This document shows, piece after piece, positions 51,487-60,336 of a stretch of DNA of 64,000 nucleotides. The DNA is taken from contig CAZMZW010000005.1 of assembly GCA_964571135.1 (NCBI GenBank), forward strand, positions 62,001 to 126,000, in the 5' to 3' direction. This stretch comes from CAZMZW01 sp964571135 (lineage in GTDB: Bacteria > Chloroflexota > Anaerolineae > Anaerolineales > Anaerolineaceae). How positions within the stretch are numbered: the stretch's first letter is position 1; each line of letters starts with the position of its first letter. The notes under the pieces are model-generated. The model was not told the DNA's origin. It did not search any database and saw only the letters and a list, made by a program, of their open reading frames with translations. A program made the position numbers and the translations under genes.

Positions 51487-52806
51487 ATGAGTATGCGACG
51501 AAAGTTGAGAGTACCATTTTCTAATCTAAATTTTGATAATGTGCAAAATCTGATTCTTGTGGCTGTGTTCTTTGTATATTTGTTTCAATTTGGATTTTCA
51601 TTTTCAAAAGAAAATTTTCTTATCGGGTATGGTGTGGATTACCTGGCATTTTGGAGCGCAGGAAAAATAGCAGACGATATAGGGTATGCAGAAATTTATG
51701 ATCTTGAAAACCTAAGAAGCACCCAAACTCAGGTACTCGAAAACCGAGGCTTTTTGGAAAAGGGGGGGATGTCAAATATCTCACCTTTTCCCGCACCCAT
51801 TTTTTCCTTTTTTGTTCTTCCTTTTCAATTGTTATCCAGAGTCAATCCCAAACAAAGTTATTGGATATGGACAAGCGTTAACCTGGCGGTTCTAATCGGG
51901 TATTTAATTTTCTTCCTTCGAAAGGCGCTCCCAGTATACTTCCCTCTTTCCTCTACCAAAAAGATGGTCTTACTCATGCTTCTTTCCTTTCCTGTGATTG
52001 TGAGCTTAATCGAAGGGCAGGGCGAAATCTTCCTGGTTGTTTGTATGGGTGAATTTATTCGGTATGCACTGAAAAAGAAGGCGCTCCCTTCCGGGTTATG
52101 GTTGGGCGGGTTATTACTAAAACCACAATTGCTGATCATCATCATTCCGATACTCATAATCCAAAGGGATTGGAAGGTATTGATCGGTTTTTTCGTATCA
52201 TCCGGGGTAATTATCGGGAGCTCATTAATCTTATCAGGTCTCGAGGGCATGAAATCGTTGATCGATCTCTGGACTCGGTTTGGCGCCGGGATTGCCACTA
52301 GCTCCCCCGAAAGAATGATCAACTGGCGGATGGTTGCAGCAAACTTGAATTCGTCTTTGGGGTGGGTTATTGCCCTATCGGGGATGGTGCTGACAATCCT
52401 TGCCGTTTATTTTCTGGTAAAGAACAATAATGTTTATGGTACTTCGCGCTGGGTGATGATCATGCTGGGAGTATTCTCTGCAACATTGGCGATTACCTGG
52501 CATTCTCATTACCATATGGCTGTGGTATTGATTCCACTCCTGCTCTATTGTTCCTTGTCACAGATGCTAACTAATAAAGTTGTGTTATTTTGGGCAATAG
52601 TGACACCAGTGATATTAATGGCTATGACGATAATCGCTCTCTTTGTATTTTTCTTAACTAAAATGAATATTAATGACTTTGGTGCAATGCTTTATGGGTT
52701 CAGTGGGTTCTTTGCAAATCTTATTGTTTTAATTTATGCATTGCAATATCTTCGCGTAAAAAATAATACTCTTGAGCTACCAATCCCTGGAAAACCGACC
52801 GCTTAA
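51487..52806 (+). CDS. DUF2029/GT87-family membrane glycosyltransferase
   Basis: A 439-residue polytopic protein; two close ATGs (51487 and 51493) are possible starts. It has about ten to eleven helices. An outer loop with YGVDYLAFWSAGKIADDIGYAEIYDLENL carries the catalytic-type Asp of GT-C enzymes, and SLIEGQGEIFLVV and LWLGGLLLKPQLLIIIIPIL are DUF2029 marks (GQxE/N and KP motifs). Known family members are polyprenyl-phosphate mannosyltransferases of cell-envelope glycolipids. It follows the other GT-C-like gene by 32 bases, so both may decorate the same surface structure. Confidence 0.83.
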   Translation: MSMRRKLRVPFSNLNFDNVQNLILVAVFFVYLFQFGFSFSKENFLIGYGVDYLAFWSAGKIADDIGYAEIYDLENLRSTQTQVLENRGFLEKGGMSNISPFPAPIFSFFVLPFQLLSRVNPKQSYWIWTSVNLAVLIGYLIFFLRKALPVYFPLSSTKKMVLLMLLSFPVIVSLIEGQGEIFLVVCMGEFIRYALKKKALPSGLWLGGLLLKPQLLIIIIPILIIQRDWKVLIGFFVSSGVIIGSSLILSGLEGMKSLIDLWTRFGAGIATSSPERMINWRMVAANLNSSLGWVIALSGMVLTILAVYFLVKNNNVYGTSRWVMIMLGVFSATLAITWHSHYHMAVVLIPLLLYCSLSQMLTNKVVLFWAIVTPVILMAMTIIALFVFFLTKMNINDFGAMLYGFSGFFANLIVLIYALQYLRVKNNTLELPIPGKPTA

Positions 52807-52843
52807 ATCCCCAGTAGTATTTTAGTCTTATAATCAAAAACCT

Positions 52844-53221
52844 ATGTCCACATTAAAAATAGTTAAAATTCGTAAATCCTCATCACCATTTTCTGTTGTC
52901 AAGGTAAAGTATTGTGATACTTTTTGGAGTAAATTTATTGGTTTAATGTTTTCAAGAGACCTAAAACCTGATTATGGAATAGTTCTTGTAGAAAATAACG
53001 AAACCAGGATAAACACAGCTATTCATATGATGTTTATGAATTATGATATTACCGTTTTGTGGTTAGATAAACAAATGGTGATTATCGATAAAGTCCTGGC
53101 TAAGAAGTGGTTTCCATTCTATATTCCAAAAAAACCAGCCCAATATGTTGTTGAACTAAATCAATCCAAATTCTCTGAATATTCGATCGGTGATAAGTTA
53201 ATTTTGGTCAATGAAAGTTAG
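52844..53221 (+). CDS. DUF192-family protein
   Basis: A 125-residue protein with the DUF192 (UPF0127) pattern: VKVKYCDTFWSKFIGLMFSRDL, INTAIHMMFMNYDITVLWLDKQMVII and PAQYVVELNQSKFSEYSIGDKL. Members are small beta-sheet proteins, mostly exported; this one lacks a signal peptide. The function is unknown. DUF192 genes are often seen beside Tad loci and prepilin genes, as here. No ribosome site is seen, and a TATAAT box at 52829-52834 is only ten bases from the ATG, which would give a nearly leaderless mRNA. Confidence 0.88.
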   Translation: MSTLKIVKIRKSSSPFSVVKVKYCDTFWSKFIGLMFSRDLKPDYGIVLVENNETRINTAIHMMFMNYDITVLWLDKQMVIIDKVLAKKWFPFYIPKKPAQYVVELNQSKFSEYSIGDKLILVNES

Positions 53222-53251
53222 ATTTCTTTGATTTCTCCTTGTGGTAATACA

Positions 53252-53434
53252 CTAGATTCCTTTTTGGCAGCAATGAATCCACCAATAGAATGAGTGGATG
53301 GTGGTAGTCTTGCATGCTTCGTTAAGCCCCAGAAATGCCATAATTTCATTTGGCTGAACAATAAGGCGCAACAGGCCAACCACACGGAGGCTTCCGAAGG
53401 ATTTGGAATTCTTCTGTACATCAATGGCAGGCAT
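53252..53434 (-). pseudogene. Truncated 5' fragment of an ABC transporter ATPase gene
   Basis: From the ATG at 53434 (AAGGATG upstream) the frame reads MPAIDVQKNSKSFGSLRVVG, then IVQPNEIMAFLGLNEACKTTTI. This lines up with the usual exporter-ATPase start (xAIxVxxLTKSFGxxxAVxG ... GEIxxFLGPNGAGKTTTI). Walker A is destroyed (GLNEACKTT instead of GPNGAGKTT), and after about 50 residues similarity ends and the frame soon stops. It is a decayed relic, facing away from the UroD-family gene. The rest of the gene is not in the window. Confidence 0.78.
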
Positions 53435-53546
53435 ATGGATACATCCTTTCCCCAATGAAATAAATCAGGCATCCTACCAGCGATAAAACGGTAATGATTA
53501 TGTTAAAATTCAACGGAAGATTTATTTTCCCCAAAGGAGAATCCCC

Positions 53547-54707
53547 ATGTCCATGACATCCCGCCAGCGTGTACAGGCTGTTTTGAACCATAAGATCCCG
53601 GACCGGGTGCCAATCATCCTCGGGGTCAGCAATGCCACCGGTATTAAAATGACGCCTTATCAGGGATTGAAAAAAATGTTGGGGATTCAAGGTGAAGATC
53701 GATATATTTATGATTGGCCGGAATTGGGAACTGCCATGCCAGCAGAACCTGTTCTGCAGTGTTTGCACAGCGATGTTCGTCCCGTATTGGATCGTTTTCC
53801 TCAAGCGGTAATGGAACGCAATCAAGAACGTCCACCCCATAGTCCCTGCATCGATGACTGGGGTGGCGGGCAGATTGAAATCGAACCCGGGGTTTGGTTC
53901 CCGGGTCACCATCCTCTCCCGGAAGCAACGACTATCGCAGAGCTGGATAAATATGCCTGGCCGGATATGGATGACCCTTACCGTGTGGCGCTCGTGAAAG
54001 CTCAAGCTAGGAAGTTGGCTGAAGAAAACCAGTACTCCATCATCGCTACCCCCTGGTTAATGTTCCCATTTGAACGCGCTTTTGAAATGCAGGGGATGGA
54101 TAAATTCCTGCTCAATATGGCCATGTACCCGGATTTTGCCAAAGCGTTGTTGAAAAAAAATACAGACTTGTGCAAAACTCTTTTAGGCCATTTTCTGGAT
54201 GAATGTGGCGAATACATTGATATTATCAAGATCGGCGATGACCTAGGCACGCAGGAACGGCTGCTCATCTCTCCGCGTATGTACCGCCAGATGTTGAAGC
54301 CCCTGCATGCTGAAATTATTGAGTTGATCAAGCAGCGCACTAAAGCAAAAATATTCTTTCACTCGGATGGTGATGTCTTTGACCTGATCGAAGATTTTAT
54401 TGAGATCGGTGTGGATATTCTTAATCCTGTTCAGACATCGGCTGGAAAAATGGCAGACCTGGCCGGGCTGAAAGCTCGTTATCAAGGACGGATGATTTTC
54501 TGTGGAGCCATTGATACCCAGAAAATACTTCCCTTCGGCACTCCGGAAGAAGTACGTCAGGAAGTTCGGCGGGTGATCAATAGCTTAGGGCAGGGTGGTG
54601 AATACATGGTTGCATCGGTCCACACCATCATGAATGAAGTCCCTCCAGAAAACATTCTGGCAATGGTTGATGCTGTTGAGGAATTTGGACATTACCCTCT
54701 CAAATGA
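53547..54707 (+). CDS. Uroporphyrinogen decarboxylase-family protein (MtaA/CmuA-like methyltransferase type)
   Basis: A 386-residue protein; AAAGGAG before the ATG. It has the UroD fold marks: SRQRVQAVLNHKIPDRVPI at the N-terminus, IKIGDDLGTQERLLISPRMYRQMLKPLHAEII, FFHSDGDVFDLIEDFIEIGVDILNPVQ (with the metal-binding His typical of the methyltransferase branch), and a C-terminal GGEYMVASVHTIMNEVPPENI. True HemE has an Arg-rich substrate pocket near the N-terminus that is not seen, so a cobalamin- or zinc-dependent methyltransferase or an unknown reaction is more likely than haem synthesis. It is monocistronic, convergent with the ABC importer operon. Confidence 0.87.
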   Translation: MSMTSRQRVQAVLNHKIPDRVPIILGVSNATGIKMTPYQGLKKMLGIQGEDRYIYDWPELGTAMPAEPVLQCLHSDVRPVLDRFPQAVMERNQERPPHSPCIDDWGGGQIEIEPGVWFPGHHPLPEATTIAELDKYAWPDMDDPYRVALVKAQARKLAEENQYSIIATPWLMFPFERAFEMQGMDKFLLNMAMYPDFAKALLKKNTDLCKTLLGHFLDECGEYIDIIKIGDDLGTQERLLISPRMYRQMLKPLHAEIIELIKQRTKAKIFFHSDGDVFDLIEDFIEIGVDILNPVQTSAGKMADLAGLKARYQGRMIFCGAIDTQKILPFGTPEEVRQEVRRVINSLGQGGEYMVASVHTIMNEVPPENILAMVDAVEEFGHYPLK

Positions 54708-54724
54708 TAGATAATATTAGAAAT

Positions 54725-54752
54725 AAAAAAGGCGACTCCAGTCGCCTTTTTT
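54725..54752. terminator. Bidirectional Rho-independent terminator
   Basis: A perfect 12-bp stem AAAAAAGGCGAC / GTCGCCTTTTTT with a TCCA loop. It lies between the UroD-family gene and the convergent importer operon. Confidence 0.94.
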
Positions 54753-54780
54753 ACATTTAAATTATCTAATGATTCTAAGT

Positions 54781-56061
54781 TTACATGGATTCCTTTTCGT
54801 ACGGAATACCACCGGCGGCAGGTCCCTGACTGCGGCCGACTACACCTGCCAAAGCGATCATTGTGACTATGTATGGAAGCATTAATAAGAATTCAGATGG
54901 GACTGGGAATCTCAGGATGGATAATTTTGTGGAAAGTGATTCGGTGAAACCAAACAACATACCAGCGCCGAAGGAACCTACCGGTGTCCATTTACCGAAG
55001 ATCATGGCTGCCAGGGCGATAAAACCTCGGCCTGAGGTCATATTCTGATTGAAAAAACCAGTGGAACCTATGGTGAAATAGGCGCCACCTAAACCTGCCA
55101 TCATCCCGCCCAGAATTACCGCCATGTAACGGGTTTTGAAAACATTGATCCCCAGGGTATCAGCAGCTTTGGGGTGTTCACCAACAGAGCGCAGCCGCAG
55201 ACCCCATTTGGTATAAAAGAGGGCAACAGTCATCACAATTACCAGGACATACATGATGTAAGCAAAGATATTCTGGTTAAAAAAGACTGGTCCAATTACC
55301 GGGATTTTTGATAAAACCGGGATTTCAAATGGGCGGAAGAAACCTGGAGAATTTAGATATTGCAGCTCCACTTTTTGCATGAATTTATTCGATAAATAGG
55401 AAGTGATGCCGGTGGAAAAAATGTTAATGATCGTACCGGATATGATTTGATTCACCCTGTATTTAATGGAAAGGATGGCATGCACAACGGATAACAATCC
55501 GCCCGTAAGGATACCGGCGAGCATTCCCCACCAAAGGTTGGTCAGACTGGCAACCAGGGATGCAGTAAAAGCGGCCGATAGCATCATGCCTTCAATGGCG
55601 ATATTGAATACGCCTGCACGTTCGCTCAGTATTCCGGCTAATGCTCCAATGGTTAAAGGGATGGCGCGCGTCACCATGATGTTTAATAATCCGGTCAGGT
55701 TGATTGAGCCGCCGCCCGATCCCCAGGAAAGGAAACTGAAAACGAGAATTCCAGCGACTAAACCGAGCATGGAATTGGTGGATTTTCCAAAACCGCGAAT
55801 AAGTTGATAAGCGCCGATGATGGCGCATAAAGTAGCTGCTATATTCAACGAGGGCAGAGTTGGAAAAACCAGATCAGGTGTTACGATAGAAGAAGTGGGT
55901 AATGTTAGTTTAAAGTTGGTAATTAAATTTGTATCCGTAGTGCGTGCGAAAAATAGCCAGATTACGGCGGCGACTAATAAGAAAATAATTCCCATCACCC
56001 TACGCCGTGTGGGGTTTAGCGAGTATTGCGCATCGTCTTTTAAGTTAATTGTTTTAGACAT
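54781..56061 (-). CDS. ABC importer permease (nucleoside/BMP type, second permease)
   Basis: A 426-residue inner-membrane permease of the branched-chain-like family (BPD_transp_2). Motifs: TIGALAGILSERAGVFNIAIEGMMLSAAFTASL, the typical conserved loop, then VNQIISGTIINIFSTGITSYL and GEHPKAADTLGINVFKTRYMAVILGGMMAGLGGAYFTIG, and the C-terminal GRGFIALAAMIFGKWTPVGSF. About ten to eleven helices. Together with the other permease it forms the channel for a sugar or nucleoside. AAGGAAAA lies ten bases before the ATG, and three bases separate it from the other permease gene. Confidence 0.93.
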   Translation of the reverse strand: MSKTINLKDDAQYSLNPTRRRVMGIIFLLVAAVIWLFFARTTDTNLITNFKLTLPTSSIVTPDLVFPTLPSLNIAATLCAIIGAYQLIRGFGKSTNSMLGLVAGILVFSFLSWGSGGGSINLTGLLNIMVTRAIPLTIGALAGILSERAGVFNIAIEGMMLSAAFTASLVASLTNLWWGMLAGILTGGLLSVVHAILSIKYRVNQIISGTIINIFSTGITSYLSNKFMQKVELQYLNSPGFFRPFEIPVLSKIPVIGPVFFNQNIFAYIMYVLVIVMTVALFYTKWGLRLRSVGEHPKAADTLGINVFKTRYMAVILGGMMAGLGGAYFTIGSTGFFNQNMTSGRGFIALAAMIFGKWTPVGSFGAGMLFGFTESLSTKLSILRFPVPSEFLLMLPYIVTMIALAGVVGRSQGPAAGGIPYEKESM

Positions 56062-56064
56062 GCA

Positions 56065-57315
56065 TTATTTTCCTTTTTCGGTTGCTACTTTAAGATCAGA
56101 AGGGAGAACATTTTTATTAGCTTCCTTCAAGCGAAAGATGGTGCGGACGATGGCTGGCGCAGCAATAAAGAACATAATGAAAGCCTGCAAGACAGGTATT
56201 AAATAGGAAGGAACACCCGCACGTAATTGCATAAGTTTGGAGGAACTGCGTAAAAAACCAAAGAAGATGGCAGAGATAACCACTCCAACAGGATGGTTAT
56301 TTCCCAGCAATGCCAGGGCAATGCCGTCAAAGCCATATCCGGAGGTAAAGTTAGGCGCTTGCCTGAAGTTAACTCCCAATATTTCATTGGCACCCGCCAG
56401 ACCAGCCAGAGCGCCGGAAAGTGCCATGCCAATAACGATGATTTTTGTGATATTGATCCCCGCATAGCGGGAGGCAAATTGGTTGAGACCCACGTGGCGC
56501 AGTTCATATCCCCAGGTGGTTTTGAACAATAAAAACCAGACCAGGAAAGCCATTAGCAGGGCAATGAAAAACCCAATATTAAAACGAATAGGATTGCCAA
56601 AGAACTTGAACAAATGGGCGCTCTCCTCGATCCAGGGGGTTTTGGGTGTATAGGAAGTGGGATCTTTCATCGGGCCGGCTATCAGAAATTGAACTAGGTT
56701 GAATGCAACGTAGTTCATCATGATACAGTTGATCACTTCATGGGCGCCCGTTTTGGCTTTAAGCCAGCCAGGAATGAATGCCCAAAAAGCGCCTGCCAGC
56801 GCACCAATACCCAGAGCCAGTGGTACATGGATCAGAGCAGGAAGACCTTTGAAAAAATACCCAGCCCAGACACTGGCCAGTGCCCCAATATAGATTTGCC
56901 CTTCAGCGCCAATATTTAACAAACCAACGCGGAAACTGAGCGCGATGGCTAAGCCTGAAAAAATATAAGGGGTTGATACGACCAGACTTTCAAAGAATGG
57001 GTTGAGTGCGTCCCGGATGGCTTGGGCATTCCCGCTTTGGAATGCGGCTGAAATATCTGCGGGATTGCCAAAAGCGCCAAGGAAGATTGAGCTTAAAGTG
57101 AGGCCTATGGTACTAGCACATGCCTTAAGACCTTCAAGAAAGGATAATCCAAAGCCCCTATAAACATCTTCGGTGGTTAGGAGGATCAATAAACCGCTAA
57201 GGATCAATCCGCAAACGACTGCCAGAATGAGGATTAAGATGGTGCTGTGAGAAAGTTCCTCGAGGAATATCTCAAAAAAATTCTTATTCTTGTTAATTGA
57301 TATTGTCTTTTTCAT
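56065..57315 (-). CDS. ABC importer permease (nucleoside/BMP type, first permease)
   Basis: A 416-residue permease with an extra long N-terminal part (helix about 25-50, then a loop), as in the YufP type. Core motifs: YIFSGLAIALSFRVGLLNIGAEGQIYIGALASVWAGYF, GAFWAFIPGWLKAKTGAHEVINCIMMNYVAF, the EAA-like LRHVGLNQFASRYAGINITKIIVIGMALSGALAGLAGANEILG, and GYGFDGIALALLGNNHPVGVV. It pairs with the permease encoded three bases downstream and is energised by the ATPase encoded upstream. Confidence 0.93.
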   Translation of the reverse strand: MKKTISINKNKNFFEIFLEELSHSTILILILAVVCGLILSGLLILLTTEDVYRGFGLSFLEGLKACASTIGLTLSSIFLGAFGNPADISAAFQSGNAQAIRDALNPFFESLVVSTPYIFSGLAIALSFRVGLLNIGAEGQIYIGALASVWAGYFFKGLPALIHVPLALGIGALAGAFWAFIPGWLKAKTGAHEVINCIMMNYVAFNLVQFLIAGPMKDPTSYTPKTPWIEESAHLFKFFGNPIRFNIGFFIALLMAFLVWFLLFKTTWGYELRHVGLNQFASRYAGINITKIIVIGMALSGALAGLAGANEILGVNFRQAPNFTSGYGFDGIALALLGNNHPVGVVISAIFFGFLRSSSKLMQLRAGVPSYLIPVLQAFIMFFIAAPAIVRTIFRLKEANKNVLPSDLKVATEKGK

Positions 57316-57324
57316 GCATCCATC

Positions 57325-58887
57325 CTAAGTGATAATTTCACGAGCGGTCGTTCGTTTGATTTTCCTGGTTTTTGCGGTACTGACTACCCCAGCCATTAAT
57401 AAACCAAGGGTTTCTTTGTTTACGGTATCGGCATCCACCGTGGCGATGATCTTTCCACGGAACATGACCACGATCCGGTCAGCCAGCTGCATGATCTCAT
57501 CCAATTCAGTGGAAACCAGCAGTACTGCACAGCCTTCATCCCGTTTCTGGATTAATCGGTTATGGATATATTCGATCGAGCCGACGTCCAATCCGCGGGT
57601 GGGTTGGGAAGCGATCAGTAATTGGATCGGTCTGGAAAATTCACGGGCGACGATTACTTTTTGCTGGTTGCCGCCGGAGAGATAGGAAACCTTGGTTATT
57701 GAATTGGGAGTGCGGATATCAAAATCTTTGATCAATTTATCCGCATTTTTAATGATTGCTTGTTCCTGTAGGATGATACCTTTGGAAAATGGGGGGTGAT
57801 AATAAGTGTTGAGGATCAAATTATCTGCCACCCGGCTGGCTAAGATCAGGCCGTCTTTTTGGCGGTCTTCAGGGATGTGAGCGCTGCCTAATTCGGTGAT
57901 TTTTCTGGGACTTGCGTGTGTGACTTCATGTTCCAAAATTGTAACTTTACCTTCCACAGGCGTGAGCAAACCGGTGAGGGCGCGCACTAATTCGGTCTGG
58001 CCATTACCCTGAACCCCCGCCACTCCAAGGATCTCACCGCCCTTGACCTCAAAGGAAACATCATTCACAGCGATATGCTGCTGGGTGTTCAGAACCTTAA
58101 GGTTTTCAACTTTTAAAACCGTATCACAAATTTTGCAGACGGATTTTTTGAGAGTTAATTCCACTTCGCGGCCGACCATCATCGCCGCCAGCTTTTTCAT
58201 ACTGGCCTTTTTGGGGGTTGTTTCGCCGACCACCTTTCCCGCGCGGATAACATATATTCGGTCTGCGCATTCCATCACCTCCCGTAATTTATGGGTGATG
58301 AAGATGATCGATTTTCCTTCATGCACAAGTTTTTTAAGAATATTAAAAAGCTCATCTACTTCCTGGGGAGTGAGTACTGCCGAGGGTTCATCCATGATCA
58401 ATATATCTGCATGACGAAAAAGCAGTTTGATGATCTCCACCCGCTGCTGGATGCCTACCGGAAGATCACGCACGTATGCGTTTGGATCAACATCCAATTT
58501 GTAAAGATCCGATATTTCTTTTATCCTCGCGGCAGCTTTATTTCGATCTAAAAAACCACCTGGTTTAAGATATTCATCTCCTAGCATCACATTTTCGGTG
58601 ACCGTAAAGACTGGGATCAACATGAAATGCTGATGAACCATACCGACGCCAGATTTGATTGCATCTATAGGGGAATTAACTACTAATTTTTTGCCTTTAA
58701 TAAAAATATCCCCTTCGTCTGGTTTATACAGTCCGTAGAGGATATTCATTAAGGTAGTCTTTCCGGCTCCATTCTCACCCAATATGGCCAGGATCTCGCC
58801 TTTATTCAGAGTGATATTAATACGATCGTTAGCCAGAGTACCAGGGAATCTTTTCGTGATACCGCGCAATTCAAGTATTGGCGCCAT
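57325..58887 (-). CDS. ABC importer ATPase with two nucleotide-binding domains (BMP/nucleoside type)
   Basis: ATG 58887 has GAGGTG five to six bases upstream; a GTG two codons earlier lies inside that site. The 520-residue protein holds two ABC domains. The first (about 5-230) has Walker A GENGAGKTTL, Q-loop, a degenerate signature LPVGIQQRV and LIMDEPSAVL. The second (about 255-505) has a degenerate P-loop GVQGNGQTEL, signature LSGGNQQKV and LIASQPTRGLDVGS as Walker B. This is the RbsA/YufO arrangement. It energises the two permeases downstream. A terminator-like hairpin lies between it and the binding-protein gene upstream. Confidence 0.95.
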   Translation of the reverse strand: MAPILELRGITKRFPGTLANDRINITLNKGEILAILGENGAGKTTLMNILYGLYKPDEGDIFIKGKKLVVNSPIDAIKSGVGMVHQHFMLIPVFTVTENVMLGDEYLKPGGFLDRNKAAARIKEISDLYKLDVDPNAYVRDLPVGIQQRVEIIKLLFRHADILIMDEPSAVLTPQEVDELFNILKKLVHEGKSIIFITHKLREVMECADRIYVIRAGKVVGETTPKKASMKKLAAMMVGREVELTLKKSVCKICDTVLKVENLKVLNTQQHIAVNDVSFEVKGGEILGVAGVQGNGQTELVRALTGLLTPVEGKVTILEHEVTHASPRKITELGSAHIPEDRQKDGLILASRVADNLILNTYYHPPFSKGIILQEQAIIKNADKLIKDFDIRTPNSITKVSYLSGGNQQKVIVAREFSRPIQLLIASQPTRGLDVGSIEYIHNRLIQKRDEGCAVLLVSTELDEIMQLADRIVVMFRGKIIATVDADTVNKETLGLLMAGVVSTAKTRKIKRTTAREIIT

Positions 58888-58945
58888 GAACACCTCATAA
58901 AATTGGTTTCTAGAAAATTGTTGCGCTATTATAACACGGTGATAA

Positions 58946-58976
58946 AAGAGAGCCAGGTATAAAACCTGGCTCTCTT
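58946..58976 (-). terminator. Intra-operon terminator/attenuator hairpin
   Basis: A perfect 13-bp stem AAGAGAGCCAGGT / ACCTGGCTCTCTT with a 5-base loop; on the minus strand it is followed by TTATC. It lies 30 bases after the binding-protein gene and before the ABC ATPase gene, so it probably lets most transcripts stop after the binding protein. Confidence 0.85.
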
Positions 58977-59005
58977 CTTCATTACCTAAATGCTAAGCTT
59001 AAAGC

Positions 59006-60067
59006 TTAGGGGAGGGTTTTGAGCTCACCGGAAATGATCTTGGGGATCAATGCTTCGATTTCAGCTTTTAGCGTAGCAGGAATACCGCTGGCGCATTTCG
59101 GTCCGCCGTAAGCAAGGCTTGTGCCGCCATTCTTTAGGTTGGCAACGAAGTCCGTTCCGCCTGCGAAGGTGCCATCCACAACTGCTTTGATGGCATTGAA
59201 AACGAAAACGTCAATCCGTTTCACAACACTGGCAATGATGTAATCTGCCATTGCTGGATTGGAAACAGTCCAGTCCTGGTCAACGCCGATCATGCAGCCC
59301 TGTCCGCGTTCTTTCATTGCTGCGACGGAGCCGATGGAAACAGAACCAGCCACTGGGAGGATGATATCCACGCCTTCGTCCATGTAGCTTTGAGCAATGC
59401 TCTTGCCAGCATCCTGATCAGTAAAGTTACCGACCTGTTTGCATTCCTTTGGTTTGGCAGGATCAAAACCGACTAATGTTACATTGGTGCCGTGCACTTT
59501 GTTGTATTCCATCATACCCAGGTAGAAGCCATCCATGAAGATCTGGGTGGCGGGGAAGAGAATGCCTACATAGGTGCCGAGCTTGCCGGTCTTGGTCATT
59601 CCAGCTGAGAGGTAACCAGCCAGGAAGCAGGATTCGTTCATGGCAGTTGAGTTGCCCAGTAAATTGGGGGTGTCTTTTGAACTGCCGCTATCCACGATGG
59701 CAAGTTTTTGAGTGGGGTTGGCTTTTGCTGCGGCAACGGTGGCGTCACCAAGCATGAAACCAATGCTGATGATCAGGTCAGAGCCATCCGCACGGCAGGC
59801 TTCGATATTGGACTCATAGTCCGACTGCTGTTTGGATTCGAGGTATTTTCCCGCAACGCCCAAATCTTTCATGGCTTTTTGGGTACCGGCCCAGCCCATC
59901 TGGTTGAAGGACTTGTCATCAACGCCACCAGTATCGAGAACCTGGCAGACCTTGACGGCTTTTGCTGCTGGAGCAGCCGGAGCAGCCGGAGCAGCGGGTT
60001 TGCATGCAACCAGGAACAAGGATGCAAGCATAACTACGGTCAAAACGAGCGACATCTTTCTAATCAT
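59006..60067 (-). CDS. BMP-family substrate-binding lipoprotein
   Basis: ATG 60067 with AGGAGG eight bases upstream. The 353-residue product has a lipoprotein signal peptide (LFLVAC, Cys22), an AAP tandem stretch (about 24-35) and a BMP/PnrA domain: VKVCQVLDTGGVDDKSFNQMGWAGTQKA, DLIISIGFMLGDATVAAAKANP, GKLGTYVGILFPATQIFMDGFYLGMMEYN, VDIILPVAGSVSIGSVAAMKE and GVDQDW. The DDKSFNQ block is the usual ligand contact region of purine-nucleoside-binding members. It captures the substrate for the importer encoded downstream and is encoded first in the operon. Confidence 0.95.
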   Translation of the reverse strand: MIRKMSLVLTVVMLASLFLVACKPAAPAAPAAPAAKAVKVCQVLDTGGVDDKSFNQMGWAGTQKAMKDLGVAGKYLESKQQSDYESNIEACRADGSDLIISIGFMLGDATVAAAKANPTQKLAIVDSGSSKDTPNLLGNSTAMNESCFLAGYLSAGMTKTGKLGTYVGILFPATQIFMDGFYLGMMEYNKVHGTNVTLVGFDPAKPKECKQVGNFTDQDAGKSIAQSYMDEGVDIILPVAGSVSIGSVAAMKERGQGCMIGVDQDWTVSNPAMADYIIASVVKRIDVFVFNAIKAVVDGTFAGGTDFVANLKNGGTSLAYGGPKCASGIPATLKAEIEALIPKIISGELKTLP

Positions 60068-60120
60068 ACGATTCTTCCTCCTATTAGGTTTTTTTGATGA
60101 TTTACACAATCACCAACATG

Positions 60121-60149
60121 ATTATAGCTGAAATAAAGGTTGGATACAA
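60121..60149 (-). promoter_or_regulatory. Promoter of the BMP importer operon
   Basis: On the minus strand TTGTAT (60144-60149), a 17-base spacer, then TATAAT (60121-60126); the start codon is 54 bases further on. Confidence 0.65.
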
Positions 60150-60336
60150 GCGGAAGGTAATAATCAATCTGAGGGAAAAACTTCATTCCGTTTGAATGTC
60201 AAGCAATTAATTTTTCTGATTACTTTAATATGCGGTTTTTCGTTTAGATGAGGCGATAGTATTAAAATTTGTGGAGAAAAGCGCTAATCATTGTATAATT
60301 TCCTGACCATAGATATTTCAGGAGAACCACCATTTT

